A stretch of 64,000 nt of DNA from Erigeron canadensis (GCF_010389155.1 NC_057769.1:23126735-23190734); one strand, 5' to 3'; numbered from the stretch's first letter, positions 10,120 to 23,206 are shown. Numbers and translations: made by a program. Notes: generated by a model from the letters alone, not told the origin.

Positions 10120-12807
10120 TCACAACAATTTACATTGGTTATCATACATTTTGGTTTTATGTTGTTTATCATAGGTTCTGTTGGAGATTAAAATGCATTC
10201 AGCAAGATGATGATACTTAGGACGAATAAGTTTTCCAACGACGTGAAATCGTGACTGAAGTTTCACACGAATGACCGACGATAACCCGTTTCCAGAGTCT
10301 AAAATGTCTTGCATACTTCTTCCTGCACCATACATAGGCTTATTTGTTGTCCCCAAGTATAAGACGAAAGACGTTGGCCCATTACTTGATGCATAAAGTT
10401 CATTTGTTTCCTGAAATGCATTTAGGCCATCATGGTTAGCAGTTTAGTTGTCATAGATGACTTAAAACATCAACTTATACATTAAGAAATATTAATGACC
10501 TAAGCTTTTACATTCTTAAGTCTAAGTCTATTTATTTTAGGTTCTCTTTCTTAAAAAAATTTCTATTTCAGATCAACAAATCAACATAGGGGAAATTATA
10601 CGTACCGCAGATTTGCAGGTTATACCCATTTCTAAAAAACTTCAGTAGGACAAATTTTAATAAACAAACAAAATTTCCTTTAGTAAAAAACCGTTGATCG
10701 AGTAGCACTCAATAACTGGTGTTGCAACACCGATCATTTTCCATCGATGTACACATTAAATTAAAAGTTATGATAACTCAAGGTTTGGTTGAATAGTTGA
10801 AGGTGGAGGTTACCATTGAGGTTGCGAATGGGACATTATTGAACGACCAAGTTAAAACAACGGGGTGAATGTGAAGACCGTAAAGACGAGACTTGATGTG
10901 TATGAGTAAATTCATTGTACAATTGCAAGTGAGGAACTTGGTGGTAACACCCGTGTTATCAACTCCTTCACCTAGCTGAAATTCATTTATTCGTTCAATC
11001 TGTCACAACACAAAATCATAAAATTAGACGAAGAGCTCATTAACCATCTATAAGCATTTGTAGGACTCTAAATATTTTGCAATAACTACAAAACTTACTA
11101 CAAATTAAAGGAAGGGTGTTAGTATTAAAAAGCCCCCAATATTCATATCTCGATAATAAATAAAAGACAATTGTCTTTTAAATGTATTTTTAAAAAAATT
11201 ATGATGTGACAAATCTACAACTTTACTTAGAATGTCTTTATTTCAATTATGATGTCATAAATAATTTACAATATTTTTAACTAAAGATTATAGCTTACTA
11301 AATGCTTATTTAAAGGTCTTAATCTTTTATTACAAATAAAGAAAATTATTTTATACAGTATAATTTTTTTATGTTTTGTTAATGCAATAGGTACTTTAGT
11401 TTATAAATTATTGTGTTATTCAACTCATTGTCTCCATATCGATTTATAATATATTAATTAAAAAAAAATTACATGCATATTTTTTAGTTTTATAATTTTA
11501 ATTAAAACGTCCGGGTTAAACCCGGGTAAATTCGCTAGTATCCAATTTGTTTGATGATACTACAAAAATTAAAACCTTATAAGGATTCGTATTTAAATAT
11601 ACAAAATATGAAAAAATAAAATAAAAAAATAGATAAAACCTGATTTTAAGGACATTGAACCTTTTTGTAAAATATCCCATCTACCTTATTGGCCCAACTA
11701 AATCAAGTTAAAGAAGCCCAAAGAGTATCCAATAATTGATTCAACGTGGAAATATATATTTGGGCTTGGATTGCATCACTTTATAAAAATGTTCCACTCT
11801 GTTTTCTTTTTATTTTGTTCTCTTTTTTTTTTTCCCTCTTGCATTGTTACTTTAAGAAAGTAAATTTCACAAACTATAATGTGATCGATATGGTTATGTA
11901 ACATGAATTTAAAATTATTATATAAATGATAATATATATATATACTTTATTCTTGAATACGGAACTAATAAATTAAAGAAGTTAATGTTGATTTTCATTT
12001 ACAAAGGGCATTTTTTAGAAATTCTTTTAATTTGTTAGTGGTCATGAAAATTTTTTCCGGCTCAGTATTGATACTTGAATTCTTAAGACCGGCCCTGATG
12101 ATTACATTATTTTCCTTCTGTTTAATCTTATTTTCATTTTACATCTATCCTTTTCTTCTATATATGTCTGATCAAATGAATCAGCATACTCATTGTTTAA
12201 AAAATAAATAAATTAATAAGCATATATTAAGGTAAACCAAATGCATTGCGGTCTATATTAGTATCATTTACTTAGATGAAAGTTGTATGTATGTATGCAT
12301 GCTTATGTGAGACAGAGATAGCAAGTGGACCTTGATAGTAATAATAGGAGGTGGAGGCTTTGTAATGAGATAGAAGAAAAGCAATGCAACTCCAAAGCTC
12401 ACCATCATTCTTAAAAATATTTGAAACCATATCCAAACACATGAATCACTATGCGAAAACGTTATGAAATCCCTCAATTTCTTCCTAGGACTAATCTCTT
12501 CTTCTTTGTCCTCCTCATTTTCGACATCTTCTCCATCCTTGTCTTCTTGGCCAATATGTACCACCACCCCAACTTCATGCATTTTCTTTTCATGCAAGAA
12601 GGAATTGGTGGATCCATGAGACGAGGAATAGTGAGATAGAGTAAGGCGACGTTGGGTGGCCGGAGAGTGGAATGAAATGAAATCATGGTTGTAATTGGAG
12701 ACTGTCGTGGTGGGGCTTTGGACGAAGTATAGCGTCGTATAAGGCTGATGTGACCGGAAAAGTGCTTCTTCCTCCAATGACTCCATTGTTGACGAGTTTG
12801 TCATCAA
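10120..12807 (-). CDS. COMPANION OF CELLULOSE SYNTHASE-like protein (LEA-2 / NHL-type), three exons
   Basis: Exons 12807-12331, 10999-10814 and 10410-10120, all in phase with GT/AG sites, give 317 residues. The N-terminus is cytosolic in the family and carries YFVQSP (residues 27-32) and a very acidic stretch (88-105). One membrane segment (about 130-147) is followed by PPPP and the LEA-2 domain: FQLGEGVDNTGV, then the hallmark MYGAGRSMQDIL and a conserved YDKQHKT end. In Arabidopsis the CC proteins (At1g45688, At5g42860, At2g41990, At4g35170) bind microtubules through the N-terminus and escort cellulose synthase complexes. The match to that family is strong; the exact paralogue is unclear. 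The first of two adjacent ATGs was taken as start. Intron 1 (1.33 kb) holds a Helitron. Function is inferred from the family. Confidence 0.9.
11148..11538 (+). mobile_element. Non-autonomous Helitron (391 bp) in intron 1 of the CC-like gene
   Basis: The 3' terminus is well formed: a hairpin, CCGGGTTAAACCCGG (about 11510-11524), then a short spacer and CTAG at 11535-11538 followed by host T. The likely 5' end is TCTCGATAAT at 11148, preceded by host A, which fits insertion between A and T. Near the 5' end is the palindrome AAAGACAATTGTCTTT, frequent in plant Helitron families. There is no coding capacity. The 5' end is less certain than the 3' end. Confidence 0.75.
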
Positions 12808-12854
12808 AGAGAGAATTTATGGTGATGTAGTGGATCGAGGGTTTGGAGAAATTA

Positions 12855-12870
12855 ATGTTTATAAAACTGT
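12855..12870 (-). promoter_or_regulatory. Possible TATA box of the CC-like gene
   Basis: On the minus strand, AGTTTTATAAACAT lies about 50-60 bp before the start codon at 12807. Spacing leaves a very short 5' leader. This rests on motif and position only. Confidence 0.4.
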
Positions 12871-12967
12871 CATAAAAGTAATATATAGGAAAAAAGCTTT
12901 GATATCTTAATATGAATTAATACTATATTTATCAAGGGGATGACTAAATTGATAGGTGACTCAGTAA

Positions 12968-14904
12968 GACTAAGAGGAGTGGTGTCGGGGGAAAGAGGGG
13001 CGACTTGTGCCATGTGGCATGGAGGATAAAAAGAGTTGCCCCTCAAAAAGGGTGAAAATGGGTGGGTTTTTAAGTAAGGGGCGACTTGTGCCATGTGACA
13101 CTTTCAATGATTGGTTTTAATGATTGGTTTTTTTTTTTTTTTTAATTTTTTATGATTTTCATATTATTTTAAAAATAACAAAATTTCTATAAATAGTAAA
13201 ATAAAATACTAACCATTAAAATTAAAATCCAACACATACAAACTAGAACATAAAAACCACACATCAAACACATAAAAAAAAATTATTCGATACACAAACA
13301 CAAATAAATAACTAATAACTAATCATCATCGCTAAAGTAGTCATCGACTTCCAATGGCACGTATGGTGGAGGATTTCCCCTCTTGTTTTCCCAAAGATGA
13401 TCTACCAAATCCGCTAAGAGCATGTTGTGGGTTTGGCTATTTCGTACGGCTTGTGAATTCGCGATCCGTTGCTCCATTGGAGTTTGTTGTTCCCAATACG
13501 CCGGGTCTAGTGTCGGGTCTTCATCGTTGAAGTCTTGACAAAAAGCTTTATCTTCATCCTCCAATATCATGTTGTGTAGAGTGATACACGCGTATATCAC
13601 GTCATGCATCCTCTGCTTGTCCCAAAACCGTGAGGGAAAACTAATAACTTTCCAACGCTTTTTAAGAACCCCGAATGCTCTCTCGATATCCTTTCGGGCC
13701 GATTCTTGTTTTTTCTTAAAGTATTTTCTCTTTTCATCAATCGGGTCAGTAAAAGTCTTCACAAAAGTGGAATACTCAGGGTAGATGCCATCTGTCAAGT
13801 CGTATCTGGCTTTGTAGTAGTTGTTGTTTGCATAAAAACCCGCTGTAAATTAAACAAAAGCTAATATTAGTTAACAAAAGCATATATAATATATTACTAC
13901 ATATTATATACATAAACGTTAAGTACGTAATTAACCTATAGGTGCCAAGCCAAATATAATTTCTTCCAAGACTGGGGACGCCTCAAACACGTTGATGTCA
14001 TTGTTGGACCCCTGCTGACCAAAATAATTATGTACTAAATATTATGTACGTAACTATATAAAATGTACGTAACTAATTACTATATAACTATATATAAAAT
14101 GTACCTTTACAAAAATATATCAGCGACTCCCGGGAAGTCCTAGCTGACATCTCCAAATGCTCGTCAAACAAGTCGACGCTACACCCATATGCTAATTGAC
14201 GAAGCGCGGAGGTAGTCTTGTGTATCGGCATGAAACCCAGCTTCCCACGAGCATCCATTCTTTTTTGAAAATATGGATACCTTTCTTCCAAGTTATTTGT
14301 AATTCTCAAAAATAGCCGCTTGCTCATACGATAGCGCCGTCTAAAATCCCTCGCGCCAAATACGGGTCGCTCAGCAAAGTAAAGGCGGACCAATCGCGCG
14401 TATGCCTCCTCACGTCGACATTCCAGAACCGTTCTTCTTCTAAGCGAAAGTTGGTCTTCCTCGTCCTCCTCGTCTTCCGCGACTTGAATCATAGTAGTAA
14501 CTGTCAAAGCAACGGTACTAAGAATAGCGTCGTCGAGATCGATTGAATCATCGGATGAAGAGGGTGATGGAGGATCCATATCCGTAATATATGTATATAT
14601 TTATGTAAAAATGGAAGAAGATTTATGTGTGTGTGTGATGGTGTTTTGTATATATGTATATGTTTTGTTAAAAAAGGAAGAAGATGAAGATATATATAGG
14701 AAGGGGAAAATTAAAAAAAAAAAAAAAAAAACAAAACAAAACAAAATAGCCGTTAATGGCTTTGGAAAGGGGGAAAAATCTTGAAGTGAGGAGGGTCAAA
14801 GGTGAGAACGGGCGAGGGAGAGAGGTCGGCCAAAAGGTGAGTCAGTGGACGGGGGTGGTGTGGGGGGCGAGAGTCGGGCCCTTTTTGGTCCACTCCGTTC
14901 GGTC
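12968..14904 (-). mobile_element. PIF/Harbinger transposon with TAA target duplication
   Basis: The left end GACTAAGAGGAGTGG (12968) pairs with the right end, which reads GACCGAACGGAGTGG on the other strand (ending at 14904). Both are flanked by TAA (12965-12967 and 14905-14907), the 3-bp duplication typical of PIF/Harbinger. The 1937-bp element holds one transposase-like gene on the minus strand, and no separate Myb-like second protein was seen. A T-rich run (13129-13143) and an A-rich run (about 14711-14730) flank the gene. Confidence 0.92.
13319..14579 (-). pseudogene. PIF/Harbinger (ALP1/HARBI1-like) transposase, internally deleted
   Basis: Exon A (14579-14105) encodes the N-terminal part, with an acidic region and the conserved stretch ALRQLAYGCSVDLFDEHLEM, ending at ESLIYFCK. 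Coding resumes at 14011-13936 with GSNNDINVFEASP, then after a small in-phase intron (13935-13843) continues to 13319 through DGIYPEYSTFVK and ERAFGVLKKRW. The block between FCK and GSNND, which in the family carries the first catalytic Asp (GS.DC.HW), is missing. A simple splice between exons A and B does not keep phase. The second Asp (GSNND) and Glu (ERAFG) of the DDE triad remain. The element is therefore probably non-autonomous. An unusual splice that restores phase was not found by eye. Confidence 0.85.
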
Positions 14905-14907
14905 TAA

Positions 14908-15287
14908 GATTATAAAAATAGGCGATCGTTTTAGCCTTTCAAAAATCTAGGGGTCTTAATATTTTATATACTAGATTTACTGTTTTAATTTTAAGCTAGG
15001 TACAATTATAATTTGCATTGTAGTAATGGCATCTTAAATGATTTTTGCATCGTATCTTTTTTATTACTAGTATATCAATGTTATAAGTTGAGCTATCGAT
15101 TTTATTTTTGGTTTGTTTATTTTAATTTATATGCTAATGAACTATATTCTCAAAATGAGTCTCGCTTAAGGTATCCAAAGACCTAAAGTCGACACTGTGA
15201 CTTAATTACGGTACTCAATATGTAGTAGACAACTAAAATATGTAAGAATGTTTTACTATATAATACTATGAAACATGTGAATTTTTT
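14908..15287. other. Gene-free AT-rich DNA
   Basis: Nothing recognisable: short, stop-rich frames and AT-rich text between the Harbinger element and a foldback element. Confidence 0.6.
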
Positions 15288-15593
15288 CATTTGAAAACTA
15301 AAATTTTCGTGAAAACTAAAAAACTAATCAAAACACACTGTGATCTGAATTTAACACGATATGTTTTAATTGTTTTTTATAATGTGTTTTTATTGTGTAA
15401 TCTAAAAACACATTATTTTAAGTTTTAAATCACAATGTGTTTTTGATAACGCATGAATATCAGAAAACTGTTCAAACACACTGTGATGTAAACTTAACAC
15501 AATGTGTTTTTGAAAAACACATTGTGTTAAATTCAGATCATAGTTTGTTTTGATCAGTTTTTTAATTTTCATGAAAATTTTAGTTTTCAAATG
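15288..15593. mobile_element. Foldback MITE (306 bp)
   Basis: The outer arms are long imperfect inverted repeats. The left arm begins CATTTGAAAACTAAAATTTTC and continues through AATCAAAACACACTGTGATCTG; the right arm is its reverse complement with few changes, ending ...TTAGTTTTCAAATG at 15593. Within it, AACACA(T/C)TGTG words recur in both directions. No clean target duplication was found, so the superfamily is undecided (Mutator-like is possible from arm length). Confidence 0.8.
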
Positions 15594-16764
15594 ATCATAA
15601 TTTTATGAAACATATTTTGAATTATACGATTAAATATGGTAGTGCACGAATACAATACTATTTCTTTTATTTTGAATTTCTTTTTCATCATAAGATAAAT
15701 GCGTAAATAATGCAAAGGTTTGTAATGATTTATACTACTACTAGTGGATGTCAAAGGTAAATGGGGATGAATGAATTATTATAAAAGCAAAGTAAAGCTG
15801 TAAGCGAAGTGATAATCATGAGTAATAACAATATGGCATGAGTATCTCTTTTATATGATTTTATAATGTTTTACTATATTGGATTCATATACGTAAATCG
15901 GTAACGTGCACATTTCATTTATGATATTTTGCTTGTCCATAGGAAACAATATATATTAAGATTTTGGTTCAAACTTAACGAATATTTGCGAAAATAATAT
16001 TGAATATTTGAATCTTACTATGATGCATAAGCGTTGTCGCTAATCTTGTACATGAGCTAATGGATCCATTAATGAAAAGTATGGGGAAAAGCTTTGCAAA
16101 TCTTACCGAATTACAAGAGCTAGCTAAGAACACATATTTGTGGTAATTTATATATAATCAACGCAAAATCCAATTGCCTATCATTACACGAAGAACACCG
16201 GCCTGATCAACTAATAAACCAAATATTATTTTGCTTTTCATTTCATATAAGAATTCTAGGTGTTTGAATACTGTTAGTCGTACATAGATTATCGAATTAA
16301 TTGTCATAAAAACTAATCAAATTATTAATTGTCATAAAAACTAGTTGTCATAGCTTTAACATGACATTATTGTTACAAAGGAATTAAGAACTTAACTCTT
16401 AATCGATAATATATTATAATATCAATATATTGGTGAAGATTTATAACAAGAATATACATTACGTAATTGTCATGAGTGATGACGGATGGTAATCATTGAC
16501 CGTATACATAAATGTCATGTTTTAGCTTTTTTAATGATTAAGGATGAAATTTGGTAACATAAATTATATTAACTATATAGTATATGAATAGGGTTAATGA
16601 TAAAATTAAGCATGCTTGCTTTTGGTATCATATCTCTGGCCATTGATTGAAAAGTAAAACATTTCGGTGTAAAGCAAATTTTATTTTGAATCTATTGCAA
16701 TTAACAAATGGATATCTAGTCTAACGATTATTAACATATTAAAATATAAAAGAGTTCTTTTTTT
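15594..16764. other. Gene-free AT-rich DNA
   Basis: No coding, RNA or clear repeat signal. There is a local near-duplicate AATTGTCATAAAAACTA at 16300-16345. Confidence 0.6.
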
Positions 16765-16973
16765 TCAATAAAGGCAGTCCAACTGGTTAGAGACACTTCT
16801 GGTTTACCTAAGGTCTTAAGTTCGATCCTTAGGGATGACAAAACATTGGGGTTTTTCCCTCTGAATACTTGTAATGGACCATGGTCAAGATCTCGTTGTC
16901 TAGTATGCAATGCTTCACCATTATACGGTGAGATTTCCCTGATGTCGTATGCCAATTAAATGTTCGAAAAAAA
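16765..16973 (+). mobile_element. tRNA-derived SINE (about 210 bp)
   Basis: A-box-like AACTGGTTAGAGAC (about 16781) and a B-box, AGTTCGATCCTTAG (about 16819), lie about 40 bp apart as in a tRNA gene. A non-tRNA body and an A-rich tail (TTCGAAAAAAATT) follow. There is no cloverleaf, so it is not a tRNA gene. A clear target duplication was not identified. Confidence 0.7.
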
Positions 16974-17159
16974 TTCAACCTTTAAAAAAAATAAAGTATA
17001 GCCGTTCACACAAGAAAAAAGTATCTTTTAATATACAAAAAGAGAGTTGTTTAATGAGCGTTTATTTTGTGATTATTTCTCCTACCATTAATGTCTCATT
17101 TTAATGTCTAAACGAGTTGATAAATGTGAACTTTTGGTGCTTAATGAGATTCAATATTA

Positions 17160-18480
17160 ACGCAGGTTCACAGAAGATGCGAATGAGAGTAAATGTCATT
17201 TATCAACTCAACTTATAGGCCAATGTACTTTACCAGATACAAGAAGGCGAAACAGAAGTCAAACTCAGAATACCTGGAGATGCAGGAGGAACCAGCGCGC
17301 TGGGGAGCCATCACCAGGGCCGCTGGGAGTCACACGACCAGAACCGACTTACAACTTTATAAGTAGAAAAATAAACCCTTAAACCCAAAAGAGAGCAATT
17401 TTTCAGTCACCAAACGCCACACTTCAACAGTAGGTCAAATTTTGCAGTCATAAGAGGATTTGGAGTTCCAAACACCTCTTGATCTTCAACTTCAGCCTAG
17501 ATCTTCACTCTTCTTTACTTTTATTGTTGATAAACAATGTATTTAATATTCTGAGACTTTGTGATTTCTTTAAAATGTCTAGCTATAGTAGGCTGAATAC
17601 TTGTTTGGATTGATGTGATCATGTAAACTTTTATTTATCTTATTTTATTTTTAGATCTGTTGGATTATGTTTACTATTTATTGTAGATCCATAGTTAAAC
17701 AGTTTTTCATAATGTTTTTTGGTTTTATATGTCTATATATTAATTTAATTTTGATGATCGGTTTATAATCATTCACTAGGATCAATATACTTGGGACGGA
17801 AAACACTAATCGGTCTATAATTAGTTGTAAAAAGTGATTCTCCTCTAGGGAACGAATCCAGAACCAAAACAATTAAGACTAGTTGAACATGTTGCTTAAC
17901 AATGTCAGATGCGATCTATAGACATGGAAACATGTACCATGACTACCGGAAAGAATTAATACATAGTGACTGGCTTAAGATCTTAGTATACTTAAAGATA
18001 AATCATAAACACTAACTTGTATTTTAATGCTTAGCAGTATATCTAGCAAGAATCTGTCTATATGATAACTGTGAGTCTAGCGACAGCCCTGCTAATTAGG
18101 TTTGGTTAATCTAACGAGAATCCGAACCGTGAAATAAGTTTTCCAACAGACTAACATAAGGTAAGATAATAATTGTCAAATTATATGTGAACGGATATGC
18201 CAAACAAGTATTTGTTTTAAATTTATTGTTACTGTTTCTCATTATTAGTATCTAGACTAAATTGGCTTCTTACTAGACCAAGTGGTTACGGTCTTCCTTT
18301 CATTTTATTGTTCTTAGTAGTTTAATTAGGATATCGTGACAACCCACAACCACTAGAATTACACTTCTTATTTGACTAGGTTTTGCAAACGTTCTTTCGA
18401 ACAATCTTGTATTTATCAATAACTATATTATGCGCGATCGGGGCGTGTGTTTATTTTGATGTAATTACTTGTATAACTTT
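17160..18480. repeat. Degenerate LTR-retrotransposon-like region
   Basis: A GC-richer island (17255-17345, with GGAACCAGCGCGCTGGGGAG) is followed by a leader-like stretch of repeated CTTCAACTTCAGCC-type words and then long AT-rich sequence. A terminal-looking GCGCGATCGGGGCGTG occurs near 18432-18447. The pattern resembles an old Gypsy LTR and leader. No gag or pol frame survives and no paired LTR is visible. Confidence 0.4.
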
Positions 18481-21400
18481 TTATAAATTTAAAACCAGTG
18501 TTCTTTTTTCAATTTATGATTCATTTTTGTTTTTGTTAAAATAAAACGCACATCATTGTTCTAATAATTTATCGACCAATTACAGCTCACGATTCCTTAA
18601 AGTTTACTTTTGCTTTCAATTTTAACCTTAATTTAGATATTTTTTGTTTTACATCACAAATTTAAATTTTTGACTAACAATTCTAATATAATAAATAAGA
18701 AATAATAATCAAGATATATTCAATAAAATAATGACTAATATTCAATTTTAACCTTAATGTTTACTTTTGCTTTCAATGTATCTTTGTTGTAATTTTGTAT
18801 CATATTAATATAAAATTGATTAATTAATTAAAAATAATAAAACTTTAATGTATATATATTAAGATTGTAAAAGTAATCGTAACATTAACCTTTTTGAATT
18901 TTTTTTTATAGTAATTATCATCACATATAAAAAAACAAACACATGTAAAATTATAGTTTTTAAAGTAATCACATATAATGTTATCATATTTTAATTTAAA
19001 TATTAAAGATTTGTTTAACCTATACATAAAATAATCACATATATTTTTTATAGAAATTTTTATATGTCTTTTTTTTATATAGAAATCACATATAACATTG
19101 TAAGATTAATCATATAATTTTAATGTCTTTTAGTGCATCGTCGAAATTCTATTAAGTTATAGTTTTAATGTTAAGAAAACATTCTTTTAGCTATCACGTA
19201 CGTATAATTATATATGTCTTTTTTGGGTATTAGTTTTTTTAAATTAACATAATTAAAAAACGACGATAGAGGACACCATGTCTCTGAAACCACATTGGAT
19301 TCTCATCATCCCACCTCGTAAAGGTTATAATGCTGGTAAAATATTTAACAGGATACCACATGATTTGAGCATTCCTATAGATCGAATCCATATATCTCAA
19401 CTTCATATGTGAGTTTAAGTGAGTTTAAGTTGCATTGTTAACGAGTAGTAGTTCATCTATTGATGAGTTGGTAAATTAAAAAAATTATACTATTAGATCT
19501 AAACAATCTAACAAGACGTTAAAATATAAAAATTCTAAAGATACATTAAAAGTCATAAACTAGAAAACTTTAAATGCTAAAACTTTATTAAATTATTTCT
19601 ATGTCGATTAGTGGTATAGAAGTTTCAATTGTAAGATTCTAAGTTAAGTGTTTTATAAAACAGTATATAACGATTTATATTTTAAAGTTCAAACCTTTTT
19701 AAAAAGTACGAGAGAAGTATCCGCGCAATATGACGGCGGTGACGACGACAGGTGATGGTGGCGGTGGTGGCGGTAATGGTTTGTGTATCAATGTAAAAAT
19801 AATTGATTTATAATGTAGTGTACTTATTTTCAAAAAAAGAGCTAGAAAATTCACTGTGTGAGGGCAAATTTAAAAGTCGTATGTCATACTTAGGGTTTTA
19901 AGATTTTTGATGCCTAGAGCTAGTCGTCACTCGCAAATGCATCTATTAACTTATGTAAAACTAAAACCTCACTTCAACAGTGTATTTTTAGAAAGACAAT
20001 TGATATTTAAAAAATGGGGCTAGTAAAAATTAATATTCACTAAGAAATCTTTTAAGAAATAACTGTTTAGTTTTCAATTAACAAGTTTAAGATTATGTTT
20101 ATTCCAAACTAACAGAAAGGTTAAAAATTTTGTATATTGCTATTATTTTAGTATTTTTCCCTAAATCAAAAAACCATATATATATATATATGGGCTTAAA
20201 AGGTTTTCTTTAAAGTAAAAGGGTCAATATAATCATTTCAATGAAGTTTAGAGATTTAAAAAACTATATCTAAAAAGTAAAGTAATTTTTGCAAATATAT
20301 TGTCTTTGTAACAACACAACCACATACCACAAAATGGTTAGACCACCATTAAAACATAAAATAGTTTATCCGATCTATCCATTGTTACTTCAACAAAGTT
20401 TTTAAGTATATACAACATGGTTCTATTATTAGCTATTTAACTTTTCATTCTTTGATAGAGGTTAAATCCAAGTATATACTTTAAATCTTAAAAAAATAAT
20501 AATTAGATTGTATCAAAATTGGAGTGGGGGCACTTGCCCACATTGCCCTCATGTTAAAATCCGTCATCACTGTTTATTTATTTTATCGGTTAAGGAATGT
20601 ATGCTATAAATAATTTTTTTAAGAGTGATATAGTTATATTAAGTGAAAATATTTAAATTAGTTAATAAATGAGAGAGATAGTTTGAACAGATATTGGTTA
20701 GAAAATATTTTAGAAATATTTTGAGTAGATATAGTGTGTGATGAGTTGAGAATGTGTTAAAAGTTAAGAATATTTTAGGTTTTTTAATGATAGAATGTTG
20801 AAAAGAGGAAGAAATAATTTGTTTTATAAAAGAATAAAAATATACTATATATTAAGATGACATGTGTATGTAAACGATATAGAGCGATATTCTGTGTAAA
20901 TTAAACACATTAATTGATTGCTTATACAATTTTTATTCGGATATTCTTGAAAGTCGGCATTTTATAACATAATATTTGTTTATATATTAGTAAGAAGTTG
21001 TAATTTTATATTTTGTTCGGGTATATTTTTTTTTATCTGGGTCGTCAATGATTGTACTTTGTTAAAAAAAACTTCAAGATTTCTTTGGGTTTTATTTTTT
21101 CTCTTATGTTGTTTTTTTTTCTTATGGGTTTTTTTTTCAAGGCAAATAAATGTATAACATATATACAACATATATACACAAATATCTACCAATATATATA
21201 TAACAAGGTCCTAAATTCTTTTATGGAGAAAAAGGACTGTTAGATGAGTTCCAACTTTTGATTACAACTCTTAGATCTAAATAATAGTACCATTACCAAA
21301 TTTAATATTAAGTAAACACAACATTAGTCCATCTAATTTAAATAATTTACACTTTTTTGTTTTCCATCACTAATTTACACTTTCCACCATTAATATTCAA

Positions 21401-21700
21401 TCAATATTAAGAAAACATAATATTAGTCCTTGTATTTTAAATAATTAAATATTGTATATTTAATAAAGTATATATATACGTAGGAAGCCACGGATCGATC
21501 GATCAGTGTAATGTGTAAACATAATAAACTAATATATATATAGATGGGGGAAAACTTCATACTCACTTTTCCCATATATATGTATATATTCATGCATGTA
21601 TGAGTTCACATTGTAACTGTACTATTAAGTTATCAAATTGTTTACAGTTATATTATATACATTGATGTGTGAAATCTAGTTATAAAATTTATAAACACGA
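18481..21700. other. Long AT-rich gene-free stretch
   Basis: No gene, RNA or bounded element. There are short runs of (TA)n near 20175-20190, a GGTGGCGGT-rich patch at 19730-19775, and many short homopolymers. Open frames here are short and of random composition. Confidence 0.6.
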
Positions 21701-22265
21701 ATCACTGAAAAACTGACTATAACACACTTACGGGCAGTGGACCCGTTCGTATGCAGTATAGTAAACCGGTAAATCCGAGGTCGATCACAAGGACTTTTAT
21801 AAGCAATTGTCTATATAAAGTGATTCAAGAAAAATGGGGTTTCGTGGCCGAGTTGCTACGTTGCAAATAGTTAGTAAAATTGGTTAGTAATCCCGTAGGA
21901 TTAATCGCAAGAGAAAGAGTTTTGATTAAAACAATAATTTAAAAGGCATCCATCTTGATTTCGCTCGACAACATGTTTAGATTGCACTTAAAATGAAGTT
22001 CAAATTCGAATTCCGTTGATTAAATAACCGAGACTCAAACAAAGCTCCAACCCCGTACCCGTTTTGTAAATATGTAACTAATAATAATTTAATAGAAGAG
22101 AAAAAGATCAAACAATGGATGGGAAGGAGAAATAGTGGCTGGCTATCGATCGAATTTTAAGCTGCGGATGTTGTTGTCGAACTAAAAGCCAAAGAGCTTT
22201 GTGTTTTGCGGCTCCCAAAAACCACACGAATCGACCTCCAGTTTTTAGAATATGTAATTTACATA
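21700..22265. repeat. Retrotransposon LTR-like fragment
   Basis: The text GGGCAGTGGACCCGTTCGTA, then GTAAACCGGTAAATCCGAGGTCGATCACAAGGAC, resembles a block that recurs in plant Tat-type Gypsy LTRs. It stands out by lower AT content. Ends could not be set and no coding capacity remains. Confidence 0.45.
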
Positions 22266-23206
22266 TATGCTTGACATCACAATTCTACCGACTTCTCTTT
22301 TATTTTCAGCCCACATGAAGGGTCTTTTATAAGATTATATTATGAACTTTCAAATCTTGATTATTGTATTATAATTTGTTTTTACATAAGTGATGTTAAT
22401 TAAAGTAAATATTAAAAGTTTAAGATTTTAATTTCCTAAATATTTTAGTTTTTAAATTTCTTACATAAACCCAATATTTGTTTCAAATATTATTAATATT
22501 AATAACAAAATTCAACCATGACTTTACAAAAATACTTTGAAAAATTCTAAAAATAACTATAAGTACATAATCCGAAACTCTTAATATATTAATGTAAAAT
22601 TAATTTTAAAAATTCAAAAGGTTAACTATAAACACAAAAGGTAAACTTTGAAAAGGTGAGCAATTGGCAAGATCTTAAACCTTTGGGAAATTTATCAGGG
22701 TATAAATTACACTTTTGAAATTTGTAGGAGTGGATAATTAAAAGGATTTTCGATATTACTGGGTTTCATCCCAAACATACGTAGTTCAAATGCTAACTAC
22801 TTTTGTTTTGTTAAATTTTATTTATATGTGTATTTATATAAACATTAAACTACGTGAAAATTGAAAAAAATGACTAATATAGCTACACTAATTAAAGAGA
22901 AGTCAAATCCATATAGAGCTCTTATTTATATCCCGCTAAACAAATCTATTTATATTGAATTTTAAACTATCACTTGATACAATAATTTGAAGTGTTACTA
23001 ATTGTTTATACAAAAATACATTAACTTTGATCGTAAATGAGATAGTTTTCAATGAAAATTTGCTTATATGCATATTAACTCATTACAGCAAGATACTAAT
23101 TAATTTTACATCTTTGGCATCATGATACTAATTAATCTATTTTCAACATCGTTTTTTTTTAGTTGTCAATGTATGATATTGTGAAACGATAACTTGTCAC
23201 TAATTA
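22266..23206. other. AT-rich DNA, possibly the body of a Helitron
   Basis: No gene. It may include the body of the Helitron whose 3' terminus lies at 23216-23245, but a 5' TC end could not be chosen. Confidence 0.4.
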
